Source of the DNA: Thelephora terrestris
Lineage: Eukaryota; Basidiomycota; Agaricomycetes; Thelephorales; Thelephoraceae
DNA: 64,000 bases
NCBI GenBank assembly: GCA_015956445.1
Contig: WIUZ02000022.1
Coordinates: 496,001-560,000 of the forward strand
Direction of reading: 5' to 3'
The notes below the pieces were generated by a model. That model was not told where the DNA came from. It made no database searches and was given only the letters and a program-made list of their open reading frames with translations. Below are positions 12,401 through 23,975 of the stretch, piece by piece (position 1 is the first letter of the stretch; every line of letters starts with the position of its first letter). The translations under genes were made by a program, and so were the position numbers.

Positions 12401-12664
12401 GAATCAGTGGGTGGACATGTGGCAAATGAATTGGTGGTGGACTTTCCGATCAAATAAAAAAACCAAACCCATGCTCGCGTTTGTTGGCGGAGTTTGAATA
12501 ATCCTTCCCAAAGAGGGTGTCCAGACAGCCCGTTGTCACGCCCAAACCACCTTACCCTTCAACTCGTTCGTTGTGTCCATTCCTTGCATATAACCCTCCG
12601 GAAATTTGATATCCTGGTGTATCACATGCAATATTATTTGTTTCCCAAGTGCCAAGTGTTCCGG
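12401..12664. other. Unassigned spacer, weak minus-strand frame
   Basis: Between two solo LTRs. A minus-strand frame (about 12536-12660) reads EHLALGKQIILHVIHQDIKF and might be a fragment of an old gene, but I cannot name it. Confidence 0.3.
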
Positions 12665-13653
12665 TGAACAGAGGCTATGTGGGCTAAGGTCCGATGGGGA
12701 GAAGATGGGGTGCCCTGTCAACGTCGATGAAGGTGGTCCTTGGTTGTATGATGCCTCCTAGCTCCGTAGGGACACGTAGGGAACTGTAGGGAAATGAAGG
12801 GAAACATCGGGACGTGTAGGGAGACGTAGATATCAAGAGGGAACTAAAGATAACTAAAGATAACAGAAGGGAATCAATGAAACAGACAAGGGAACAACGA
12901 GGGAAAACTTTGGGACGACGATGAGAACTTTGGGAGGTCGGGATCTTTGGGATGACGACAGGACGCTAGAGACGACGACGAGAACACAGGGACGCAGGTA
13001 TGATGACGAGAACGATAGGGAAGACGCAGGAGACTATAGGGAGACAACGACGACGAGAGGAGAACGATAGGGAGAGGAAAACATGGGAATTGGTCCCCTG
13101 GATTGGTCTCTCGTGAGTCTATCGAATACAGAGGCTTATATACTAATCTAGGAGGCTCTGAGAACGTAAAAAGCAAGAGGGAACGAACCAAATGACCTAA
13201 TGAAGAGTCTATGACATAGGGAGGGTGAGGGATCAAAGGGAACGACCAAGGAAAGAGATGTGGTTGAGAAATGAACCAAAAGGGAATAATCGAGCATAGG
13301 GATCGAGAGATCGAGGGGAATGGTGTAGGGAGATATCACGAAGGTATAGGGAAGTCAGGAGAAGATATAGGGAGGAGTCGCGAATGGTGTAGTGTTGGGA
13401 GGGATATAGGGAGGTCGGGGGGGTAGTGAGAGATAGAGAGGATACCAAAACATCGGGAAAGTCACGAAGCATCGGGATGAGTAGGTTAGTATAGGGAAGG
13501 GAGTAGTGAGGTGAAGGGAAGTATAGGGATACATAGGGAGGGGTAGGGAGGTATAGAAAGTATAGAAACATCGCGAAACATCGCGAAGCATCCCGAGGGA
13601 AAGGGACGTAGGAAATGTTGCCGACAAGTACTCCAGAGAATGGAGGCATGTCA
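12665..13653 (-). mobile_element. Solo LTR, family 2 (copy A), TSD CCGG
   Basis: A 989-bp sequence which, read on the minus strand, starts TGACATGCCTCC and ends CCTCTGTTCA. It is flanked by CCGG on both sides (12661-12664 and 13654-13657). It is filled with GTAGGGA/ATAGGGA-type short repeats. On the minus strand it has a TATA-like TAGTATATAAGCC about 190 bp before the GACG-rich tail. This core resembles that of the E3/E5 LTR. The same unit recurs at 14413-15442 and 18372-19422. Reading frames inside it are low-complexity artefacts. Confidence 0.85.
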
Positions 13654-14022
13654 CCGGATGGGTCTAGAATTAATCCGGTCAGATTCCGTACCAAAATCCA
13701 CAGATTTTGAGACATATTGGCCCCAGGAGCACAAAGCACATAAAATAAAATAAAATAGATTTGATATATCTTGTACAAACATACACTACTATACTGGTGA
13801 ATATTTTCGGCGAGGCAGGATATGTTTTGTGTGAGATATGACCAGGTGTCCGAACTCTCGACACGTCCGGGCACTACGTGATTGATAGTACAATGAGCTC
13901 CTATGAGACTGATCGCTCCCGCATGACCCCCATGTGACACCACTGTGAGAGAACCTCCGAGGACGATCCTCCAGCTTCCCCTTTGCTACAAAATGCGAAC
14001 GCTGGTGGGAGCGTGGACGGTC
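13654..14022. other. Unassigned spacer beside the CTNNBL1 fragment
   Basis: 369 bp with an AT-rich patch (TAAAATAAAATAAAATAG near 13740-13757). It is presumably flanking DNA carried with the neighbouring gene fragment. No conserved frame was recognised. Confidence 0.4.
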
Positions 14023-14412
14023 CATTAAGACAATCAAGTCTACACCTTCACTGTCTAGGAATAGTTTCTTGTTCTCGGGCTCCGCAAGGACATTCTCCAA
14101 GATTCCTAAAACGTGGAAAACTCCCAGATGGTCCGCCTCCTCTTCCTCATTTAGTCGATTCAAATTTTCAACCAGGAGTTCCAAAAACGAGTTTTCTAAC
14201 TGTTGGACATGAGCATAGTTTTCGAGCACGCAACTTGTTCAATTATCTTACCAGAGCCTCAATTAAAGCTTTTACAGCAGCACTCCACTGTTCCTCATCT
14301 TCATCTTCTTCCGACTCGTTATCTTCATCTGTCAGCTCGTGCAAGAGGTCAATGACGTCGATTGCAATGTCTGTGTTTTCATGACTGAGAAGTCCGACCA
14401 GACGGGCAACGG
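14023..14412 (-). pseudogene. Fragment of a beta-catenin-like 1 (CTNNBL1) gene
   Basis: The intact protein is a nuclear ARM-repeat splicing-associated factor. Two exon pieces are visible, 14252-14412 and 14023-14199, with a normal 52-bp GT-AG intron (14200-14251). The first reads VARLVGLLSHENTDIAIDVI and ends AAVKALIEAL. The second begins LENSFLELLVENLNRLNEEE. In the second piece LGILENVL runs directly into PENKKLFLDSEGVDLIVLM. In family members I remember, a segment of roughly 90-100 residues separates these. Both ends of the gene are missing and family-2 LTRs bound it. It is a captured or stranded relic. Confidence 0.75.
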
Positions 14413-15442
14413 TGAACAGGGGCTATGTGGGCTATGGTCCGATGGGGAGAAGATGGGGTGCCCTGTCAACGTCGATGAAGGTGGTCCTTAGTCGTACGAT
14501 GCCTCCTAGCTCCGTAGGGACACGTAGGGAACTGTAGGGAAATGTAGTGAAATGTCGGGAACGTCGGGAACGTCGGGACGTGTAGGGAGAAGTAGATATC
14601 AAGAGGGAACTAAAGATAACTAAAGATAACAGAAGGGAATCAATGAAACAGACAAAGGAACGGCGAGGGAAAACTTCGGGACGACGATGAGAACTTCGGG
14701 AGGTCGGGATCTTTGGGATGACGACAGGACGCTAGAGACGACGACGAGAACGCAGGGACGCAGGTATGACGACGAGAACGATAGGGAAGACGCAGGAGAC
14801 TATAGGGAGACGACGACGAGAGGAGAACGATAGGGAGAGGAAAACATGGGAATCAGTCCCCTGGATTGGTCTCTGTTGAGTCTATCGAATACAGAGGCTT
14901 ATATACTAATCTAGGAGGCTCTGAGAACGTAGGAAGCAAGAGGGAATGAACCAAATGATGTCAAAAGACCTAATGACGAGTCTATGACATAGGGAGGGCG
15001 AGGGATTGAAGGGAACGACCAAGGAAAGAGATGTGGTTGAGAAATGAACCAAAAGGGAATGATCGAGCATAGGGATCGAGAGATCGAGGGGAGTGGTGTA
15101 GGGAGATATCGCGAAGGTATAGGGAAGTCGGGAGAAGATATAGGGAGGAGTCGTGAATGGTGTAGTGTTGGGAGGGATATAGGGAGGTCGGGGGGGTAGT
15201 GAGAGATAGAGAGGATACCAAAACATCGGGAAAGTCACGAAGCATCGGGATGAGTAGGTTAGTATAGGGAAGGGAGTAGTGAGGTAAAGGGGGATATACG
15301 GGTATGTAGGGAAGTATAGGGATGCATAGGGGGGGGGGGGGGTAGGGAGGTATAGAGAGTATAGAAACGTCGTGAAGCATCCCGAGGGAAAGGGACGTAG
15401 GGAATGTCGCTGATGAGTACTCCAGAGAATGGAGGCATGTCA
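14413..15442 (-). mobile_element. LTR of family 2 (copy B), truncating a Gypsy pol
   Basis: A 1030-bp relative of copies A and C with the same ends (minus strand TGACATGCC...CTGTTCA). The flanks do not match (ACGG left, TCGT right). The right edge abuts the pol gene of E6 at the codons after SVKALR, where the intact E3 pol continues. It contains a G12-type homopolymer near 15331. The lack of a target duplication suggests a later deletion or recombination joined this LTR to the CTNNBL1 fragment. Confidence 0.75.
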
Positions 15443-17557
15443 TCGTGACGAAGGGCCTTCACCGAGCGAGGAATCTCGAGAGGGGGAGAGGATAGAGGGG
15501 AAGAAGAGCGAATAGAAGGGGAAGGAAAATGTGAAGCGGAATAAGAAGAAACAAGCGAAGTAGGAGAACAAGAGGGAAGCAGGAAAGCGGGAACTACAGA
15601 TGAAGGAATAGTGGGTGAGTCCAAAATATAGGAATGCACTATGGAAAGAAGAGGGTCATGAAAAGAGGGAGTGTGAAGGTCAATATAGAAACCAGTGTTC
15701 GAGTCAATCCAGTCCTCGAGCTCGTCGCCATCATCGCGAGGAGGATCCTCAGGAGCGCGAGGACGTCGGGACAGTCCATCAGCTCCTGTGTGCCTCTCTG
15801 CGGGAACGTGGACAAGCTCAAAGTCAAACAAGAGGATCGCCGAGATCCAGCGGTTCACGGCGTCGTTAGGATGCAAGGTGGGGGAGTTGATCATTCCTTT
15901 GACAAACTTCGCGTCCATCTCTACAACCAGCTTCTGCACACCGATGGTGAAGATCTGAGTGTGCTTGAGAGCACGGAAGAGGCCATAGAGCTCGAGCTTA
16001 GCCTGGGAGTAGCGAGACTTGCGATCGTTGAAGGTGATAGAACCGAACCTGCTGGGATAGCGCTTCCCATTCTCTCCGATCTGGAAGAGAATGTACCCTA
16101 CACCGTTCGCGCAGGAGTCGACAGCAAGGACAACTGGTCTGTCGGACTCGTACTCGATGGGGCACAAGGCAGGAGAGGAGAGGATGGTAGCCTTGAGTCT
16201 CGCCATAGACTCTAGCTGCTGGGGGCCGATCTCGAAGGTGATACCCTTCCGAGTGAGATGAATCAGAGGCCTCGCGACGAGTGTGTAGCCCTTGATGAAG
16301 ATCCTGAGAACTCCACAAGTGCCCAAAAATGCGCGAACCTCTGAGACACTCTTCGGGATGGGCCAGTCCTGGATAGCCTGCACGCGCGAAGGATCTGCAA
16401 CTCGGCCTTTGTAAGTACAAACATGTCCGAGGATATCAGCACGAGGGACACCAATAAAGGCCTTCTTCCCGCTGAATGTAGCTCCATAGGACTCTACTCG
16501 CTGGATAATCCGGTGGACGGCCTCGAGATGCTCCCAGACAAATCGCCGAATATTGGGATTGTCGGGAATGGTCTCGTAGGAACCGTTGGGAAGCTCATAG
16601 CGAGACTTAGGACCTTTGATAGGGACGTCATCAGCAAAGGGTTGAGTCCAGTGAGGAATCTCGGGTCGTAGGATGTGAGTGACGTCACCCTGAAGAACAG
16701 CGGGAGAGTTCGTCCAGCCCATCGGGAGAACGGTGAGCCTGAAGGAACCCAGAGGAGTGTTGAAGGTAGTCATGTCGCGAGACCTCTCGTGAAGCTGGCG
16801 TTGATCAAAGGAAACATAGAGGTCGAGAGTGGTGTAGATAGATTGTGCAGCAAAGTCCTCTGCAACGATCTCGGTGTAGGGAGGCATCGCGGCATTGCGA
16901 ACAGTGACTGCGTTCAACGGCTCCAGAGAGTGGACTAAGCGGAGGGACTTGCCATCCTTCTTGAAGACACAAAACCATCGGGAATTGTAGGACAAAGAGG
17001 AGGGTTCATAGACACCCGACCGCCACTTGTCCTCGATGATCCTGATGACTTCCTGAAGGATGCCACGAGGAATAGGGCCTTGCTTCAGAACCCACGGAAC
17101 ATGCGAGATATGAGGGATCTCGATGGGCGCGAAGTACTGGGGATCAAAGGCACCTCGTTCCTCGTCAGTCCAGGCGAAAGCTGCGTGATGCTGGGCAACA
17201 ATCCACTCAGCTAGTTTGATCTCTTCAGGCCAGAGAAGATCCTTCCCGATGTCCATCTTGTCACGGCGCTCACGAGTGAATCTCCCCATCGGGATGAAGT
17301 CGGGAGGATGAGAAGGGAGAGGGAGGAGATTCGCGAGGGGATCGGGATGCTCGTGACGGACAATCCGGAAGTTCTCTGGCAGGGTCGTCGCTACCGGCCT
17401 AGTCTTGTTTGCCACCTTCTTGTAGAGAAGGGATTCAAAGTCGCCATCAGAACCTAGATCCAGAAAGGGGCTCTGAGTGAAGTGCTCAGTAAGCCAGACA
17501 CTAGCAAGCTGGAGAGGTGTGTAGGGATTCATAGGGGATGGCGGGATGGCGTTACGG
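15443..17557 (-). pseudogene. E6: truncated Gypsy pol (RT-RNase H) of the E3 family
   Basis: Nearly identical in protein to the E3 pol from the ATG-lacking region RNAIPPSP through RT ([10 protein letters not shown]), the RNase H domain ([17 protein letters not shown]) and the Ser/Pro linker, stopping at SVKALR. The integrase is missing because LTR copy B begins there. The N-terminal part is missing because the E5 LTR begins at 17558, inside the pol sequence GTTACGG. The long open frame through it (15259-17616) is chimeric and reads into both LTRs at its ends. It is not a functional gene. Confidence 0.88.
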
Positions 17558-18371
17558 TGTCGTGACCGTATTTCGGACACTATCCGGAATCGCGACCTTC
17601 TCTCGACTATCGACAACCGCTGCGCAAGGTCTAGATGACTTCCCTCAGCATTCTCGACTGTCCCGACAAGGACTCACCTGTCCCTTTGCTTCGCTACACT
17701 TCCCTCTCTCCTTATCCCCCTTCGCAACATCACGACGTCCCAATGTTTTCCCCTTTCAACCTGCGACCTGCGACTTAGACCTGCGGCCTGCGCCCCCTCG
17801 ACCTGCGACCTGCGACCTGCGTTTCTTAGCATTTAGTATCCCTAGGACTTTGTTTCCTTCACATTCCCTCCCGATCACGTCCCGATCAGTCCCGATCGTG
17901 TCCCGACTTTTCAGTACATTTTATATCTTTAGTTTTTCATCTCCCTATCTCCATTCCCTGCGTCCCGATCACGTCTCAATCGATCGCCCTGCTTGCGACT
18001 CCAGACCTCCCTCTGGTTCGTTTCTCAACCACATTCCTTTCCTTCATCATTCCCTTCGATCCCCCGCCTTCCCTATGTCATAGACTCGTCATAAGGTCTC
18101 TTGACATCATTTTGGTTTGTTCCCTTTGGTTCCCTTCGTTCTCAGAGCCCTTAGCATTGTATATAAAGGCCCCTGTATTCGATAGACCAGAGAATCACTC
18201 AGCAGCGTTCCCTCTCTCTCTCTTCCTCTCTCTCTCTCTCTCTTCTGAGGCCTAGCAGCGTTGCTACGGTCCTCCCTTCGGTTCCCTCGTCGTCTCGCCC
18301 TCGTTCTTGTTGTCCCTCTGGTCTCTTGTGTCCCGCTGGTGTCCCGATTTCTGACTCTGTTGTCCCGACGT

Positions 18372-19422
18372 TGAACTGGGGCTATGTGGGCTAGAGTCCG
18401 ATGGGGAGAAGATGGGGTGCCCTGTCAACGTCGATGAAGGTGGTCCTTGGTCGTACGATGCCTCCTAGCTCCGTAGGGACACGTAGGGAACTGTAGGGAA
18501 ATGTAGTGAAACGTCGGGAACGTCGGGAACGTCGGGATGTGTAAGGAGAAGTAGATATCGAGAGGGAACTAAAGATAACTAAAGACAACAGAAGGGAATC
18601 AATGAAACAGACAAAGGAACGACGAGGGAAAACTTCGGGACGACGACAAGAACTTCGGGAGGTCGGGATCTTCGGGATGACGACAGGAAGCTAGAGACGA
18701 CGACAAGAACGCAGGGACGCAGGTATGACGACGAGAACGATAGGGAAGACGCAGGAGACTATAGGGAGACGACGACGACGAGAGGAGAACGATAGGGAGA
18801 GGAAAACATGGGAATCAGTCCCCTGGATTGGTCTCTGTTGAGTCTATCGAATACAGAGGCTTATATACTAATCTAGGAGGCTCTGAGAACGTAGGAAGCA
18901 AGAGGGAATGAACCAAATGATGTCAAAAGACCTAATGACGAGTCTATGACATAGGGAGGGCGAGGGATTGAAGGGAACGACCAAGGAAAGAGATGTGGTT
19001 GAGAAATGAACCAAAAGGGAATGATCGAGCATAGGGATCGAGAGATTGAGGGGAATGGTGTAGGGAGATATCGCGAAGGTATAGGGAAGTCGGGAGAAGA
19101 TATAGGAGGGGTCGCGAATGGTGTAGTGTTGGGAGGGATATAGGGAGGTCGGGGGGGGGGGGGGGGTAGCGAGAGATAGGGAGAATACTAAAACATCGGG
19201 AAGGTCGCGAAGCATCGGGACGAGTAGGTTAGTATAGGGAAGGGAGTAGTGAGGTAAAGGGAGATATATGGGTATGTAGGGAAGTATAGGGATGCATAGG
19301 GGGGGGGGGGGGTAGGAAGGTATAGAGAGTATAGAAACGTCGCGAAACGTCGCGAAGCATCCCGAGGGAAAGGGACATAGGGAATGTCGCCGACGAGTAC
19401 TCCAGAGAATGGAGGCATGTCA
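18372..19422 (-). mobile_element. Solo LTR, family 2 (copy C), inserted in the E5 LTR, TSD ACGT
   Basis: 1051 bp, minus orientation, flanked by ACGT at 18368-18371 and 19423-19426. The uninterrupted site is visible in both E3 LTRs (near 45560-45580 and 54290-54305), where CCCGACGTATCCCGACG is continuous. This proves both the exact ends and a 4-bp duplication. It contains two long G homopolymers (near 19151 and 19301) and many TAGGGA repeats. Confidence 0.93.
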
Positions 19423-19996
19423 ACGTATCCCGACGTTTCCCTTTGTTTGTTATCGGTAGTTTCGTTCTCTGGCTTTCCCGTTGTCCTCTGCCTCGTTCTC
19501 CCATTCGTATCCCGACTTTCCCTCTTGCTGTTCATTCGCTTCCCGCAGATTCCCTAGAGGCTCGCACCTCTGAACCGAGGACCCGACCTTCTAACTGCCA
19601 TCTCTGCCCTCTCGGACTCCGAAGGCTTTGTGGCAAGTTCATCTGGAACCCACGCCGGGACCAGTTTTTCCATTCCTTTGACTCATTAAGTCTTCCATCA
19701 TTCCCTCTACTCGTGCAGAGAAGCGTCTCTCTGACCTTCGGGATTATCTGTCTGAGACAGTCCCACCCTTCCCACCCACTTTTAGTGATCCTTTCGTTGA
19801 AGGTTTCTCTCCCCCTTATCCCGCTGTTCCCGATAATTCTTTGGACGTTCCCGACGATTTTGATCTTTTAGATTCCAGTTCCCTTACTTCCCTGATAGAT
19901 TCATCGCGATCCCCGTTTCATATTCCCTCTTCCACGGTCTCTTCTCTTTCGTCCATAGCTTCACTTTCTCCCAGCCCTCCACCCACACAGCAGACC

Positions 19997-21778
19997 ATGG
20001 CAGCACCTCCCTTCTACATGCCTCTCTCGCACACTCGCGACGCTCCCAAGTTCCGAGAGGATGAGCGAGGCTTCAAGGCCTTCTTCAAGAATGTCTCGGA
20101 GCTCGCGAAGCGTGCGGGACTCACAAACGCTGACGCTATCGAGTGGGCAATCTCCTACGGCGGCGACGAGAGCGAAAACTGGGAGAATGTCGCTTGTATG
20201 GCTCCTGGACGTGTTCCCCCTCCTACCCTCGACGAATTTAGGAAGGAAGTACATCTGTGCTACCCCCACCTACTCAGCGATCGTCGCTACAGCATCATGG
20301 ACCTCCACAGACACATGGAGGCGACCCAGTGCTTCCGCACAATGTCTCAGGACGAAGTCGGCGCATATTATCGGAAGTTTACCACGATTTCGGACTATCT
20401 CATCGCGCAGGATCGTCTCTCCACTCGCGAGCGGAACACCTTCTACCTAAAGGGTTTCCCGCAGTTTATCCGCACCTTGATGAAGCAGAGGCTCGCGATA
20501 AAGAAGCCTGATGTTCGTCCCGCTGACGGCTATAGCTTGGAGGACCTCCACGAGGCCGCTATCTTTGCTGTGGATTCCCGAGATCCCAACAGCGAGATAA
20601 AGGTCGAACCGGAGATCAAGGTCGAGAAGAATGGACAGATGGAGGAACTGCTGAAGATGATGGGCACCCTTCTCGCTCAGAATCAGCGCAACTCAGCCCC
20701 TCCCGTCGCGACGCAGCAGTATCCCAGGACGGATGGTTACCCTACTCCGGGAGGAGTAGCACAAAACCCCCCCCAGTGGGAGCCCCAGCCTCGTCCTCAG
20801 AGCTACTGCATGTTCTGCAACGCTCCCGACCACTTCCTCCGTGTCTGTCCCACCGTCGGGCAGTACCTCCAGCAGGGAAAGATCATTAGGAACAGTGATA
20901 ACAAGATCACTCTTCCCGATGGTCGATTCCTCCCTCGAACGGTTCCTGGCAGTTGCATGCGCGAACGTCTCGACAACTACGCCGACTGGAAACGTTGCAA
21001 CCCTCAGAGGAACCAGTACGAGCCCGCCGCGACCAACTTCTTCGAGAGCAACGACGAGTACGCCTTTGAGGTCGAGGTCTCTTCCTTTGAGCCCAATGAG
21101 ATCGACGACAAGATCCAGGTTATGCACGCAAAGATAAACTCTCTTCTCGAAGCTCAGAAGGCTCATCGCAAACAGTTCGATGGCGTTGAGGTCCCTCCTC
21201 GCAAGACTGGGTTCCCTTCCCGCCAGAAGGCCCCAGCTCCTCCTCCCGCTTCCTCTCCTGCTCCCGCTCCCCCTCAGCCAAATATCCACGGCCAGCGAGT
21301 TCCCCTAAAGCCATTCCCTCATCGGAATACCCCTCCTCACCTCGCTGGGAAGCCTGGAGCACCTGTAGATCCTCCCGCTCGTCCCCAAGGTCCTATGAAG
21401 CCTCTCGACATGCCCCCCAAACCTTCTGCCAACGACTTGAAGCATCGCTACCACTCTGCGATTGAGTCCTCTGTCAACGTCAATGATGTCATTGACAGGG
21501 CTCTAGATGCTAAGGTCCAGATCTCAGCCCCCAGATCTCAGCTCGTGAGATCCTGGCTGTCTCGATGGATGCGCGCAAGCATGTCAAGGACTTGGTTTCG
21601 ACGAGAAAGGTTGCAGCAAACCTTATCGCGAAGGATTCTACGGATTCCTACCTTACCTCCTTCTTGGAGCCCGATTCTCCCGCAGTTTATCTCGACGTCC
21701 ACAAATACGACCCGACGACTTCCTCTGCTGCTCCCTCCCTCCCGCTACGAGTCATCTATCCTACCTTCGCACCAGGAG
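19997..21778 (+). pseudogene. E5 gag-protease frame, frameshifted and truncated
   Basis: Starts at the ATG equivalent to the E3 gag (MAAPPFYMPLSHTRDAPKF) and keeps the zinc knuckle CMFCNAPDHFLRVC. Near 21528-21541 a 14-bp tandem duplication of the CAGATCTCAG region shifts the frame relative to the intact E3 copy. At 21779 a mobile unit interrupts it just before the protease active-site segment. Non-functional. Confidence 0.88.
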
Positions 21779-21798
21779 TGTCAGGGTTGTAGGCCTGC

Positions 21799-22422
21799 TT
21801 ACTGTTTGTGGGGCGCTAGAGGATTAGCAGATGGATGGGGGGTGTCGGGTCTGGTTTTGAAGGGGGTTCCGGGCGTAGAGATGAGAAGTGGAGGAATATC
21901 AAGAGAGAGAGGTGACTCTGTCTGATATGGGTGGACGGGCGAGTGATAGTCTTGGCAGAACTGATTGAGTTGCTGCACAAACGGTTCAAAGTCTTGATCG
22001 CTAAGACGTTCGAAATTGACGAGATATTCTATAACCGAATAAGGTAATTCAGTTGGAACTTCCCACCAGAGGACGATGATAGCAGGGGAGTGGGTGTGGA
22101 TGTTTGTGGTCAGATGAACACGCGGAGAGGGGAAATAAAAGGCTGGACTGATACTGAAGTAAACGGTAGCAAGGACGCTCTCCGTAAGATCCGAATTCCA
22201 GAGGAATTGGTGATCTGCTCCTAAGAGAAAAGGAGGAGTGGTGACTCCGGCGTCAAGAGCGGCAAAGGGTCGATAATAAGGGAAATGGGTGAGTAAACCG
22301 GCTGTTCGGTTTACTTGGAGACTCCTGATGAGTTTATACTCCCAGATAGATCTCCTGGCGTCAGGGACGTTTGGTCGTTGGACTGGACTAGTAGAGGGGA
22401 AAGGGTTTGGGGGACTGAACAT
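21799..22422 (-). CDS. Unknown protein b of the TGTCA unit (copy 1)
   Basis: 207 aa, starting MFSPPNPFPSTSPVQRPNV. It has a central block with YKLIRSLQVNR, FPYYRPFAALDAG, LLGADHQFLWNSDLTESVLA and IIVLWWEVPTELPYSVIEYL, and a Ser/Pro/Thr-rich tail. The equivalent frame in copy 2 is the same length, with only scattered, mostly conservative differences. A TATA-like GGGTATATAAGG (minus strand) lies upstream, followed by a 5' UTR intron candidate. I do not recognise the family. No signal peptide or membrane segment is obvious. Confidence 0.6.
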   Translation of the reverse strand: MFSPPNPFPSTSPVQRPNVPDARRSIWEYKLIRSLQVNRTAGLLTHFPYYRPFAALDAGVTTPPFLLGADHQFLWNSDLTESVLATVYFSISPAFYFPSPRVHLTTNIHTHSPAIIVLWWEVPTELPYSVIEYLVNFERLSDQDFEPFVQQLNQFCQDYHSPVHPYQTESPLSLDIPPLLISTPGTPFKTRPDTPHPSANPLAPHKQ

Positions 22423-23077
22423 ACACTGGCAGGAGAATTCCTGCTTGAATGAGTTAGAGAAGGTAAGACGTGAGGAGAATTCCTCAGCTTACTTTGTTTA
22501 TTCAAGTTGTGGGTAGAGGAGTACAGAAGAGATTGAGAATGGGGAAAAGAAGGAGCAACCGCTCTTCCTTATATACCCAATCCTCTACAGGAGTCATTAT
22601 TCTACAACGAGTCAAACAGGAGTAAACATGGTCTGTGCGTAGTTTAGGGTAGGGTAGGTGAGTCAGAATGAGGGGACTTAGAACGACGGATGGTAATTAC
22701 AAATACGGGAACAGTAGAGGTGCGAGTCGGTGGAAGCATTCGGGGATTTCTCGTGTTTCATGGGAGTAATAGAAGCGTGGTGGGGATTTCCCATGATCGA
22801 TGGGGATTTCTCTGGATCGTTGGTAGTAGTAGAAGCGTGGCGGGGATTTCTCATGATCGGTGGGGATTTCTCAGGGTTTGATGGGTCGCGATCGGGGTTG
22901 AGGGTTCGTTTATCCTAATGAGGACGTTAATGAATAATAGGTTATTGTTTTTCCCCTTTTGGTTTTCTTTAAGTCAGGATGTATTTAAGTCAGGGGGATT
23001 AATGATCGTTTCCCCCATCGTCTCTTTTCCACTCCCACCAAACACCAGTACCACTTCTTCCATCATCCACTACTACT

Positions 23078-23975
23078 ATGTCTGTTGCCAACAACGCCGT
23101 GCTCAATGCTGCCGCCACCCCTTTCACCTCGTCCTTCGAGACGACTGCTCCCTACGACGTGGAGCAGCATCTGTATGACTCCCCCGCCAACATCGCCCAT
23201 GACAACCAGGTTGCCATTAATTTCCTCACCGCCCACAACGCCCCCGCCGAGTTTTGGGAACAGGCTGGTTACGAAGACCCCAGGCTTTCTGGGCCTGTGG
23301 TTCGGGCTCAACACCCGGGAGCCGTCCTTTTGTTGGACGCCATGGAGAGGGAGAGGGAGGATCGGATTGCGAAATTGGAGAAGCGGGTGGACCTCATGTA
23401 CGTCATCATGAACAGTTTAAATGATGACTTCTCTCACTTTGCTTTGGAACATTGGGGACCCTTCCAGGCATCTCTCTTCCGATATTTTGGACACCAGTGT
23501 CACGGGGCTTATTGCACCGACCCCCCTTGCAAGTCCCCAGTCATCCCTTCGCCACCGCCAGGATCAGGGCGTTCCTCTCCCTCCATCCCCTCCCTGGAGT
23601 CCTGCCCCAGTTCGCCAGATGGTGGAGAGGTCCCAGAAGAAGAAGAACCGCAAGAATCCGATGACTCGTTCTGGTCAACGCTGTCGTCCCTCCGACAAGT
23701 CACGTCAAGTTCGGATGAAGTTGAAGGTGGAGGTGGCGGGTCTCCAAGACCGCTATGGGTTCGCCTTAGTGAGCGCAGCCTTGTCGGACGTGAAGCGGGA
23801 GATGCATGATAGCCTATATCATGATGTGTTGGGGTGTAGGGAGTGCTGGCAGGATCCGGTAACGCGAGCGTGGTCTTATTGTCCTGAGAGTGTTCACAAC
23901 CCTCACCACTTCGCTCATCGTTGCCCTCTTCCTCAGCACTGTTCATGTGATGTTGACCCGTTTGTTCTTGTCTGA
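23078..23975 (+). CDS. Unknown protein a of the TGTCA unit (copy 1)
   Basis: Two exons, 23078-23708 and 23770-23975 (61-bp intron), giving 278 aa. It begins MSVANNAVLNAAATPFTSSF. A coiled-coil-like stretch MEREREDRIAKLEKRVDLMY follows, then an HCHGAYCTDPPC cysteine/histidine cluster and an acidic Ser-rich linker. The C-terminal domain, reached only after splicing, has GCRECW...WSYCPESV..PHHFAHRCP and reads like a zinc-binding fold. The donor here is GTTCGG; copy 2 has the better GTGAGG at the same place. Function unknown. Confidence 0.55.

Larger units (their letters stand above)
17558..21778 (+). mobile_element. E5: 5' part of a Gypsy-like retrotransposon (E3 family), inserted in E6
   Basis: The 5' LTR runs 17558-19641 (TGTCGTGACC...CAAGTTCA). 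It is about 1029 bp once the solo LTR at 18372-19422 and its duplication are subtracted. A primer-binding candidate follows the LTR by two bases (TGGAACCCACGCCGGGACC, 19644-19662). Then come the leader and a gag frame. The 3' half of gag, pol and the 3' LTR are absent. The element stops where a two-gene TGTCA unit begins (21779). It lies opposite in orientation to E6. Confidence 0.85.

Noticed and set aside
12870-15440. Open frames of 60-236 aa and serial GTAGGGA/ATAGGGA repeats that resemble an array
   Set aside because: They lie inside family-2 LTRs, recur with them in three copies, and encode low-complexity Leu/Ser/Tyr/Pro strings. Repeat spacing is irregular, so this is neither a CRISPR array nor a gene.
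15634-16215. Long plus-strand frames opposite pol (also 48345-48926, 52436-53032)
   Set aside because: They are antisense shadows of conserved pol or gag codons, with no splice structure or protein family. Only the E4 antisense gene lies outside the sense coding sequence.
15259-17616. A 785-codon frame as a complete retrotransposon protein
   Set aside because: It is a chimera. The N-terminal codons are read from the E5 LTR in reverse, the middle is truncated pol, and the end is LTR copy B.
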